From: K189A clade bacterium
GTDB lineage: Bacteria > Pseudomonadota > Gammaproteobacteria > Pseudomonadales > Azotimanducaceae
Direction of reading: 5' to 3'
Length of the DNA: 5,697 bases
Assembly: GCA_007571095.1 (NCBI GenBank)
Contig: RKSB01000059.1
Location: 1-5,697, forward strand
Each line of letters begins with the position of its first letter. Position 1 is the first letter of the stretch. Below the pieces are notes generated by a model. The model did no database searches and was not told the DNA's origin. It saw only the letters and a list, made by a program, of their open reading frames with translations. The position numbers and the translations under genes were made by a program. Positions 1 to 4,910 of the stretch are shown piece after piece.

Positions 1-201
1 ATGTTCGAACGAGCCTTGCAGTCTGCCGGCGTCGAGCCTTCTGAAGCTCTGCACATAGGCGACTCTCCGGTACATGACATATTTGGTGCGAGTGCAGTCG
101 GCATGCACAGGCTGCACTTTCGTTCATGCCCTGAAGGCTATGAGAATCTGGAAGCACTGGCTACGCCTACCCTGACTGCCGATACTCTTGCAGGGAAGTG
201 A
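1..201 (+). CDS. HAD-family hydrolase, C-terminal fragment
   Basis: This is the last 66 codons of a haloacid dehalogenase (HAD) superfamily hydrolase, ending at the TGA at 199-201. The visible piece carries HAD motif IV: GDSPVHD at local residues 20-26, where the two acidic residues normally coordinate Mg2+. It is followed by the small-residue segment IFGASAVGM, typical of phosphoglycolate-phosphatase-like and other subfamily IA enzymes. The nucleophile DxD motif, the cap and motifs II and III must lie before the window, so the ATG at position 1 is almost certainly internal. Family knowledge suggests a cytoplasmic phosphatase acting on a small phosphorylated metabolite; the substrate cannot be told from this end. 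The gene converges on thrC, leaving 30 bases between the two stop codons. The HAD assignment is firm and the specificity unknown. Confidence 0.85.
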   Translation: MFERALQSAGVEPSEALHIGDSPVHDIFGASAVGMHRLHFRSCPEGYENLEALATPTLTADTLAGK

Positions 202-231
202 AAGAAAAAGTGCTTGGCTTTGCTGCTCGCA

Positions 232-1629
232 TCAAGGCTTCTGCGGGTCCACAGTCTGGCGAATGTAGTCCATCACGGCTGTCTGTTCCGGTTCCATTTC
301 AAGGAAACGCTCGGGCAGGGCGTCCAGCCTGGCCAGGCTATCGGAACGGGGCCTGTTTTCCTCACCAAGTGCCCTCTCAAGAGTCTCCGAAAACTTTGCC
401 GGATGAGCGGTGGCCAGGCATACCACGGGCGTGGATGCCGGCAGATTCGCCTTTTTGGCGGCTGTTACTCCGACTGCCGTGTGGGGGTCGAGCATGTATT
501 GATGCTTTTGCCATACCGACTCAATGGTATCCAGCGTTTGGGTATCATTGACGCTGATGCCCCTGATGAACTGGCTCACGGCCACCCCGTTGTTGACGGC
601 GACTCTCTGCTGCCGATCAAAATTTTCAAAAAATTGCCTGACCTTGGTGCTGTCTCCCTTGAAGTAGGCATGGATGTAGCGCTCGATGTTGCTGGAGACC
701 TGAATATCCATCGCCGGAGACAGGGTTTTGCTCACCGGATGACGGCGATAGCTGCCGGTGTTAAAAAAGGTTTTCAGAACGCTGTTCTGGTTGGTGGCTA
801 CTAGCAGTTGCTTGACTGGCAAGCCCATTTCCCTGGCCGTATGGCAGGCAAAACTGTTGCCAAAATTACCTGTAGGAACGACAAAGACAACCGAGTCCGA
901 AGGTTCGATTTCGAGCCTCAGCCAAGCATAAAAATAGTAGACAATCTGGCCGAGTATACGTACCCAGTTGACCGAGTTGACGGCACCCAGGCGATGAGTC
1001 TGCTTGAACCGAGTGTCGCTGAATATGCCCTTGACGATACGTTGACAGTCGTCAAAGGTGCCGTTCAGGATCAAATTGTGAACGTTGGCATCACTGGCGG
1101 TTGTCATCTGTAGTCTTTGTGAGCGACTTGGGCCATCCTTTGGGCAGAGGACCGTAACAGTCATTCGGCCCTTGCCTTGAATGGCCGAGACAGCAGCACC
1201 GCCCGTGTCTCCGCTGGTGGCACAGAGAATGTTGAGAGCAGGCGAGTTTTTTACGGTGAGTGCATACTCAAAAATATTACCGAGCAGCTGTAACCCGATG
1301 TCTTTGAAGGCCAGGGTTGGTCCGTGGAAAAGCTCAAGAATGGAATGCTCGCCGACTCGAACAAGCGGAGTTATTCGAGGATCGTCGAAGCAACCATAGC
1401 TTTGGTCGATGATGTCCTTGAGATCCGCTTCGGGCAGGTCATCCAGAAAGCAGGCAAATAGCTCAAAGGCCAACTCCTGGTAGGACAGGGATCGCCATTC
1501 CTCAATTCTGCTCCGAACGTTCGGAATGAACTCCGGAATTAACAGCCCGCCGTCCGGTGCCTGACCAACCAGGACGGCATCAAGGAAGGACAGAGGCTCA
1601 GTGCCGCCTCTGGTACTGATGTAGCGCAT
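232..1629 (-). CDS. thrC: threonine synthase
   Basis: Complete 465-residue threonine synthase, a pyridoxal-phosphate enzyme that converts O-phospho-L-homoserine to L-threonine and phosphate, the last step of threonine biosynthesis in the cytoplasm. The N-terminus MRYISTRGG is the usual start of the proteobacterial long form. The PLP lysine is K109 in HGPTLAFKDIG, the phosphate-binding loop is TSGDTGGAA (138-146), and PTGNFGN (252-258), DPHTAVG (381-387) and ATAHPAKF (406-413) are the other family signatures. All are intact and the length fits the family. The ATG at 1629 fits the conserved N-terminus, although the ribosome site before it is poor. The homoserine dehydrogenase gene (hom), often placed directly upstream of thrC in gammaproteobacteria, is not the neighbour here: torF lies 57 bases upstream on the same strand. 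Transcription could come from the torF promoter or from a weak extended -10 at 1645-1653. Confidence 0.97.
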   Translation of the reverse strand: MRYISTRGGTEPLSFLDAVLVGQAPDGGLLIPEFIPNVRSRIEEWRSLSYQELAFELFACFLDDLPEADLKDIIDQSYGCFDDPRITPLVRVGEHSILELFHGPTLAFKDIGLQLLGNIFEYALTVKNSPALNILCATSGDTGGAAVSAIQGKGRMTVTVLCPKDGPSRSQRLQMTTASDANVHNLILNGTFDDCQRIVKGIFSDTRFKQTHRLGAVNSVNWVRILGQIVYYFYAWLRLEIEPSDSVVFVVPTGNFGNSFACHTAREMGLPVKQLLVATNQNSVLKTFFNTGSYRRHPVSKTLSPAMDIQVSSNIERYIHAYFKGDSTKVRQFFENFDRQQRVAVNNGVAVSQFIRGISVNDTQTLDTIESVWQKHQYMLDPHTAVGVTAAKKANLPASTPVVCLATAHPAKFSETLERALGEENRPRSDSLARLDALPERFLEMEPEQTAVMDYIRQTVDPQKP

Positions 1630-1644
1630 GCTCGTTTGAGCAGC

Positions 1645-1653
1645 AGAATATCA
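1645..1653 (-). promoter_or_regulatory. possible extended -10 of a thrC promoter
   Basis: On the minus strand the sequence reads TGATATTCT, an extended -10 (TG, one base, TATTCT; four of six hexamer matches). It ends 15 bases before the thrC ATG. The hexamer 17 bases further upstream, TGGCGG, is a poor -35. If used, transcription would begin only about 8 bases before the start codon, giving an almost leaderless mRNA. This is weak evidence, offered because the torF-thrC gap has no other promoter-like sequence. Confidence 0.25.
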
Positions 1654-1686
1654 TCCGTCGGTTTAACCGCCAGCGGCTGGTTTGAG

Positions 1687-2430
1687 TCAGAACTCCTTGA
1701 GTACGCTCAATATCAGTGTGGGTTCGCAGTCATCGGCATCACCGAAGCAGGTGGTATCCGAACCTATGTCAGTGCCGACCAGCTCGGCCTTGAGGTCGAA
1801 TCCCGAAGCATTGAAGGAGATGCTGACTCCCCAGTCAAAGTAGGAGTCGGTGCTATCCGGAAAAAAGCCGTTCTTGTCGAAGTAGTTCCAGCCGGCGTGT
1901 ACTCCAAACACCAGCCACTCGGAGAAATTGGACGCGTAGTTCAGGTAGGCATAGACATAATCACCGGTACGACCATAAAACTCAGGCGAGTAGGCGAGGC
2001 CCAGAGTCAGGTCGTTGGCGAAGGTAAGGCTTCCGTAAACTTCCAGGTAGTCGAGGTTACCCGCATCGTCCGAAGTGGGATAGAGGTAGTAGAGAAAGCC
2101 GATATCACCGACAGTGCCATCGTTTAATTGCCGAGTGGCACCGGCATAGAAATCAATCTCGTAGTTGTTTTCCGGTTCGTCGGTGATACCGGAAGCCCAT
2201 ACGCCACCATATATTCCAGATTCGCTACTCAGTTCCAGGCTGCCCTGAAAAGTCTCATTGCCTGCCGTCTGGGAAATGCCTCTGAAGCGATAGTCGCTTA
2301 CCAGGGCAGCTGAGCCGGTAAGGGACAGTAATCCTTCTCCGTCTTCAGCCTGGGCTTGCGCGCTGGCCAGTGAGGTCAGTATCAGGGAAGTAAACACCAG
2401 GACCGGTTTAACAAATCGTTTCGAATACAT
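1687..2430 (-). CDS. torF: TorF family putative porin (gcw_chp family)
   Basis: Complete 247-residue exported protein of the TorF / gcw_chp family, predicted beta-barrel proteins of the proteobacterial outer membrane whose transported substrate is not well established. The N-terminus has basic residues (K4, R5, K8), a hydrophobic core at about 9-22 and a signal-peptidase site after ASAQAQA, probably at A28. The family hallmark near the mature N-terminus, SDYRFRGISQT (45-55), is present. It is followed by alternating aromatic strands rich in Tyr and Gly, and the chain ends in Phe (VLKEF), the typical barrel-assembly signal. Two cysteines, C228 and C235, lie in an acidic loop before the last strand and could form a disulfide in the periplasm. 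An AAGGAG ribosome site (2440-2445) sits 9 bases before the ATG, and a strong promoter lies upstream. No terminator separates it from thrC. Family assignment is good; pore function is inferred. Confidence 0.88.
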   Translation of the reverse strand: MYSKRFVKPVLVFTSLILTSLASAQAQAEDGEGLLSLTGSAALVSDYRFRGISQTAGNETFQGSLELSSESGIYGGVWASGITDEPENNYEIDFYAGATRQLNDGTVGDIGFLYYLYPTSDDAGNLDYLEVYGSLTFANDLTLGLAYSPEFYGRTGDYVYAYLNYASNFSEWLVFGVHAGWNYFDKNGFFPDSTDSYFDWGVSISFNASGFDLKAELVGTDIGSDTTCFGDADDCEPTLILSVLKEF

Positions 2431-2439
2431 AAATAAAGG

Positions 2440-2445
2440 CTCCTT
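2440..2445 (-). promoter_or_regulatory. ribosome binding site of torF
   Basis: The minus strand reads AAGGAG here, 9 bases before the torF ATG (2428-2430). It is a strong Shine-Dalgarno match and supports this start. Confidence 0.8.
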
Positions 2446-2474
2446 GAGGGGCAGTGGAAAAGTGGAAAAAGAAA

Positions 2475-2503
2475 ATTATATCACATATCAGCCGAAGATG
2501 GAA
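2475..2503 (-). promoter_or_regulatory. extended -10 sigma70 promoter of torF
   Basis: On the minus strand, positions 2483-2475 read TGATATAAT: a perfect TATAAT hexamer with the TG of an extended -10. Seventeen bases upstream, the hexamer at 2503-2498 is TTCCAT, a poor -35, as is common for extended -10 promoters. Transcription would start near 2468, giving a leader of about 38 bases that includes the AAGGAG ribosome site. Nothing that looks like an operator is evident around it. Confidence 0.7.
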
Positions 2504-2559
2504 TAGCCACCTTCTTCGTCGAATTGCCAGTGCACAATGCCGTTCTTTGTAGCGGCCTG

Positions 2560-2822
2560 TTAAAAGAGTTGACTGACAGTTTCGCTTGTATCGGCGGTGC
2601 ATAACCTGGCTCGAATGCCGAAATTGCTGTGCTGCTGTTTGAAGTCGCCGGCGAATCGGCGGCATTCGGTGATCAGATCGGTGAATTGCCCGGCAGAAGG
2701 CCGAAAAAACCAAAAAAAGCCCAAAGCTCCACCGAAGGCTGGCCTTCGGTGTTCTTGACCTGGCTGACCGTAAACAGAATATCGGCGAGCCGAGGCGAAA
2801 ATTCCTCTGCAATCAGGAAAAT
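2560..2822 (-). pseudogene. possible frameshifted small gene, unrecognised
   Basis: Two minus-strand frames look protein-like end to end. The upstream frame is open from 2822 to a TGA at 2673-2675. It includes SPRLADILFTVSQVK and EGQPSVELWAFFGFFG and uses mostly G or C at third codon positions. The downstream frame continues as QFTDLITECRRFAGDF and ends at TAA 2560-2562, with a strong C/G bias at third positions. Joining them needs a -1 shift, and the overlap contains T7 and T6 tracts (2712-2718, 2704-2709). The upstream frame has no ATG, GTG or TTG before its 31st or so codon, and no good ribosome site is visible. I do not recognise a family. It could be a decayed gene, a gene with a sequencing indel in the T run, a slippage-dependent gene or chance. 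The call rests only on amino-acid and codon composition read by eye. Confidence 0.3.
2730..2751 (-). terminator. perfect 9-bp hairpin followed by T tracts, possible terminator
   Basis: CACCGAAGG and CCTTCGGTG pair perfectly around a 4-base loop. In minus-strand sense the hairpin is followed, after 11 bases, by T7 (2718-2712), GG and T6 (2709-2704). The gap to the T run is longer than in a classical intrinsic terminator, so efficiency is doubtful. On the plus strand no T tract follows. Known minus-strand genes start only beyond it, so if it terminates anything it is leftward transcription entering from the tRNA side. It may also simply be part of the possible small coding frame there. Confidence 0.35.
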
Positions 2823-2839
2823 TCAAGAAGGCAAAATTC
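2798..2839. repeat. three direct copies of AAAATTC
   Basis: AAAATTC occurs at 2798-2804, 2818-2824 and 2833-2839, each preceded by G- or C-containing bases (GGCG, AGG, GGC). The spacing from start to start is 20 and 15 bases. The block lies 80 to 125 bases upstream of tRNA-Asn. It could be a small set of protein-binding or AT-rich activating sites, or chance; the unequal spacing argues against a strict iteron array. Confidence 0.3.
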
Positions 2840-2922
2840 GAGTTTTTCCTGTAGCCTGCGAGGTTGCTCCCCTGTTCATTCGATGAGTTTTGTGGCACTC
2901 TGTCAGTTCGTGGAGACTCTAT

Positions 2923-2998
2923 TCCGCCTTAGCTCAGTTGGTAGAGCAGCTGACTGTTAATCAGCGGGTCGCTGGTTCGAGCCCAGCAGGCGGAGCCA
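2923..2998 (+). tRNA. tRNA-Asn (anticodon GTT)
   Basis: A complete cloverleaf can be folded by eye. The acceptor stem TCCGCCT (2923-2929) pairs with AGGCGGA (2988-2994). The D stem is GCTC/GAGC, with the AGTTGGTA loop. The anticodon stem GCTGA/TCAGC encloses the loop CTGTTAA, with anticodon GTT at 2956-2958. The variable loop is GGGTC, and the T arm is GCTGG-TTCGAGC-CCAGC. The discriminator is G2995 and the 3' CCA (2996-2998) is encoded in the DNA. It reads AAC and AAU codons for asparagine. It stands alone here, 75 bases before the SDR gene, with no T-run terminator between them. No copy of its 3' end, as would mark an integrated element, occurs elsewhere in the window. Confidence 0.97.
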
Positions 2999-3064
2999 CT
3001 GCCACTTCAAAGTTCTTCAATCGATGACCGACTCTGGACGAATTGTGAAGCTGAATTCTGGAGC

Positions 3065-3068
3065 AGGA
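3065..3068 (+). promoter_or_regulatory. ribosome binding site supporting the TTG start of the SDR gene
   Basis: AGGA lies 5 bases before the TTG at 3074, and a second purine-rich match, GGAG (3060-3063), lies 10 bases before it. Together with the conserved MDLGISG N-terminus, this favours TTG as the real start. Confidence 0.55.
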
Positions 3069-3073
3069 CAGCC

Positions 3074-3853
3074 TTGGACTTAGGTATTTCAGGCCGTCGG
3101 GCGCTTGTTTGCGGTGCAAGTTCCGGCCTGGGTCGTGCCATTGCGGAAGCACTCGCCGCCGAAGGCGTGAATGTTCTGATGGTAGCCCGTGGTCGAGAGC
3201 GGCTGGAAGCAGTTGCCGGAGCCATGAATGAAGAGAGTCCAGGGGCGGTTGAATGGCTGGCCGCCGATGTTGCAAACGGAACTGATCGGGCGGCCATACT
3301 CAAGGCCGCCAACTCACCGGATATTCTGGTGACTAACGCCGGTGGCCCACCAGTCGGTGATTATCGCAAGCTTGATCGAAAAGACTGGCTGGCTGCTCTG
3401 GAAGGCAACATGCTTTCGGCGATCGAACTGATTAACGGTTCGCTTGATGCGATGATTGACCGGGCCTTCGGGCGAATTCTGAACATCACCAGCCACATGG
3501 TGAAATCACCTGTTGCCCACCTGAGTCTTTCAAATGGTGCTCGTGCCGGCCTGACCGGTTTCGTTGCAGGAGTCGCTCGCGATGTCATGGCACATGGCGT
3601 AACCATCAACAATTTGCTCCCCGGCCAGTTTTCGACTCCTCGCCTTCAAGTCATTCACGAAAATTTTGCAAAATCGACGGGCAGAACTGTGGAGAATATT
3701 CAGACGGAGTTTCTTCGGCAGATTCCGGCGAACCGCTTCGGCAGGCCCGAGGAATTTGGTGCCACCGCCGCTTTTCTGTGTAGCCTTCACGCAGGGTTTA
3801 TCACCGGGCAGAATATTCTGCTGGACGGCGGGCAGTACCCCGGACTGCTGTGA
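3074..3853 (+). CDS. SDR-fold oxidoreductase-like protein with altered catalytic site
   Basis: Complete 259-residue protein of the short-chain dehydrogenase/reductase superfamily, resembling 3-oxoacyl-ACP reductase (FabG). It shows the glycine-rich nucleotide loop CGASSGLG (13-20, with Cys for the usual Thr), ADV (64-66) for adenine contact, TNAGG (87-91), the active-site Asn N112, and Ser S140 in LNITS. The catalytic YxxxK should start 13 residues after S140, but the sequence there is S153-NGA-R157, so both Tyr and Lys are missing. A clade of BKR-like SDRs with LSN..RAG in this place is known, so this is a family trait rather than damage. Its reaction is uncertain. The start is TTG at 3074, with AGGA 5 bases before it; it gives the normal SDR N-terminus MDLGISG and no ATG fits. 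The C-terminus (ITGQNILLDGGQYPG) is the standard SDR ending. The hydrolase gene follows 131 bases later. Confidence 0.92.
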   Translation: MDLGISGRRALVCGASSGLGRAIAEALAAEGVNVLMVARGRERLEAVAGAMNEESPGAVEWLAADVANGTDRAAILKAANSPDILVTNAGGPPVGDYRKLDRKDWLAALEGNMLSAIELINGSLDAMIDRAFGRILNITSHMVKSPVAHLSLSNGARAGLTGFVAGVARDVMAHGVTINNLLPGQFSTPRLQVIHENFAKSTGRTVENIQTEFLRQIPANRFGRPEEFGATAAFLCSLHAGFITGQNILLDGGQYPGLL

Positions 3854-3920
3854 CTCTCTGTGCTTCCGTACCTTTGCTGAACGCACCCTGGTGTCCGATG
3901 TCTTCTTCCACGCTCCTGCA

Positions 3921-3939
3921 GCCATTCGTTGTGAATGGC
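3921..3939 (+). other. 7-bp hairpin between the SDR and hydrolase genes
   Basis: GCCATTC (3921-3927) pairs with GAATGGC (3933-3939) around GTTGT. No T tract follows, so it is not a convincing intrinsic terminator. It could be an mRNA processing or stability element in a shared transcript, or have no function. The surrounding 131 bases (3854-3984) otherwise hold only the hydrolase ribosome site. Confidence 0.3.
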
Positions 3940-3973
3940 AACTGCAAGTAAGTTTTCGCAACATTTAACATTC

Positions 3974-3979
3974 AAGGAG
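3974..3979 (+). promoter_or_regulatory. ribosome binding site of the alpha/beta hydrolase gene
   Basis: AAGGAG lies 5 bases before the GTG at 3985. This strong match decides the non-ATG start. Confidence 0.8.
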
Positions 3980-3984
3980 CGGCT

Positions 3985-4881
3985 GTGAAGCGATTCAGGT
4001 TGCCGGGCACGCCGAAACCGCACCGCTATTTCGGTGGTGCCGGCGGTGTGCAGTTGGCGGCGGACACTTTCGGAAATCCGAATCATTCGCCGGTGCTGTT
4101 GTTGCATGGTGGCGGGCAGACGCGGCACGCCTGGAAAGGTACCGGTCAGGCACTGGCCAGTGCCGGTTATTTTGCGGTGGCTTATGATTCTCGTGGACAC
4201 GGCGATTCCAGTTGGGCTCCGAAGGCTAACTATGCTTACGAAACCATGGTGGAAGACCTGAAGTGCTTGTGCGACCAACTGGAGTGTGACGATCCGGTGG
4301 TGGTTGGCGCGTCCATGGGAGGCATGGTTGCCCTTTCGGCGATAGGCGGTGAATTTGCCGACAAAGGGTTGCAGTTGAATGCTTCAGCACTGGTTATGGT
4401 GGATATTGCACCAGATTTCGAGGAGGAGGGCTCACAAAGAGTGTTGGCGTTCATGCGGAAGAATCTGGATGGATTCGGCAGTCTGGAAGAAGTATCCGAG
4501 GCTATTTCAGCCTACTCGCCTCAGCGCCCCCGTCGACGCAATCTGGATGGTTTGGCCAAAAATGTCCGGCGAGGCGAGGATGGCCGCTATTACTGGCATT
4601 GGGACCCGAATTATCTGGGCCAGCCAAGGCAGTTCAATCTGGATAGTCGACGCCAGCGTCTGCGAGCCTGTGCCCGAGCGTTACAACTGCCAGTACTCCT
4701 GGTGCGAGGCGGATTGTCGGATGTTCTCAGCGAAGAGGGTGCGCAGGGCTTTCTCAGGCTGTGCCCTTCCGCCGAATACAAAAATGTTACTGGGGCGGCA
4801 CACATGGTTGCCGGAGACCGTAACGACATCTTCACTTCGGTGGTTGCCGATTTCCTTAAACGCACTCTGCCTGTGCGATAG
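3985..4881 (+). CDS. alpha/beta hydrolase
   Basis: Complete 298-residue alpha/beta-hydrolase-fold enzyme, with no signal peptide and so probably cytoplasmic. The oxyanion loop is LLLHGGG (38-44), followed by the conserved DSRGHGDSSW (68-77). The nucleophile elbow GASMGG has S110. The acid is D246 in RGGLSDVLS, and the base is H273 in AAHMV. The full Ser-Asp-His triad is therefore present. A helical cap of roughly 145-225 carries the motif RYYWHWDP (201-208), shared by a group of bacterial hydrolases often labelled epoxide-hydrolase-like or peroxidase-like. A Ser nucleophile instead of Asp argues for an esterase or lipase-type reaction rather than epoxide or haloalkane hydrolysis. The start is GTG at 3985, supported by AAGGAG 5 bases upstream. 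The lipoprotein gene begins 29 bases after its stop, suggesting one transcript. The pairing with an SDR hints at acyl or ester metabolism, but the substrate is unknown. Confidence 0.93.
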   Translation: MKRFRLPGTPKPHRYFGGAGGVQLAADTFGNPNHSPVLLLHGGGQTRHAWKGTGQALASAGYFAVAYDSRGHGDSSWAPKANYAYETMVEDLKCLCDQLECDDPVVVGASMGGMVALSAIGGEFADKGLQLNASALVMVDIAPDFEEEGSQRVLAFMRKNLDGFGSLEEVSEAISAYSPQRPRRRNLDGLAKNVRRGEDGRYYWHWDPNYLGQPRQFNLDSRRQRLRACARALQLPVLLVRGGLSDVLSEEGAQGFLRLCPSAEYKNVTGAAHMVAGDRNDIFTSVVADFLKRTLPVR

Positions 4882-4900
4882 ACAAAAGAACGGTGTCATC

Positions 4901-4904
4901 GGAG
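4901..4904 (+). promoter_or_regulatory. ribosome binding site of the lipoprotein gene
   Basis: GGAG lies 6 bases before the GTG at 4911. It supports that start, since the first in-frame ATG (5004) lies after the lipobox and would remove the export signal. Confidence 0.65.
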
Positions 4905-4910
4905 CAGATC

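Larger units (their letters stand above)
2431..2922. other. intergenic region between torF and tRNA-Asn
   Basis: About 490 bases separate the divergent torF and tRNA-Asn genes. The torF-proximal end holds the torF ribosome site and promoter. The rest contains a perfect 9-bp hairpin (2730-2751), A7 and A6 tracts (2712-2718 and 2704-2709), and three AAAATTC motifs (2798-2839). A pair of short minus-strand open frames (2560-2822) looks partly gene-like. The plus-strand frame at 2629-2886 looks like the antisense image of the minus-strand frames. No clear promoter for the tRNA could be found in the 80 bases before it. Confidence 0.6.

Noticed and set aside
201..236. Possible terminator between the convergent HAD and thrC genes
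   Set aside because: In minus-strand sense there is a T-rich tract (209-201), but only a 4-bp CTTG/CAAG stem precedes it, with a long loop that includes the thrC stop. It is too weak to call.
1672..1682. CCAG-CGG-CTGG hairpin after torF as a terminator
   Set aside because: It has only 4 bp of stem and no T tract follows on either strand.
1636..2313. Two consecutive plus-strand open frames (163 and 61 codons) opposite torF
   Set aside because: They are antisense images of torF, with no ribosome sites and no recognisable domains, while the torF frame has a signal peptide, a family motif and a promoter.
2755..2784. TTGACC with AATATC 17 bases later as a plus-strand promoter for the tRNA
   Set aside because: The -10 is poor and the site lies about 140 bases before the tRNA, so the match is no better than chance.
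2408..2812. Minus-strand 134-codon frame overlapping the torF start and promoter
   Set aside because: It runs through the torF promoter and leader, is rich in Arg, Cys and His with no domain pattern, and is less gene-like than the neighbouring frames.
2629..2886. Plus-strand 85-codon frame in the torF-tRNA gap
   Set aside because: Its composition is what an antisense reading of the minus-strand frame would give, and it has no Shine-Dalgarno before the ATG and no family resemblance.
2923..2998. tRNA-Asn as an integration site of a mobile element
   Set aside because: No integrase gene and no repeat of the tRNA 3' end is present in the window, and the flanking genes look chromosomal.
3530..4278. 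Minus-strand frames of 144 and 163 codons opposite the SDR and hydrolase genes
   Set aside because: They are shadows of two well-supported enzymes with intact family motifs on the plus strand.
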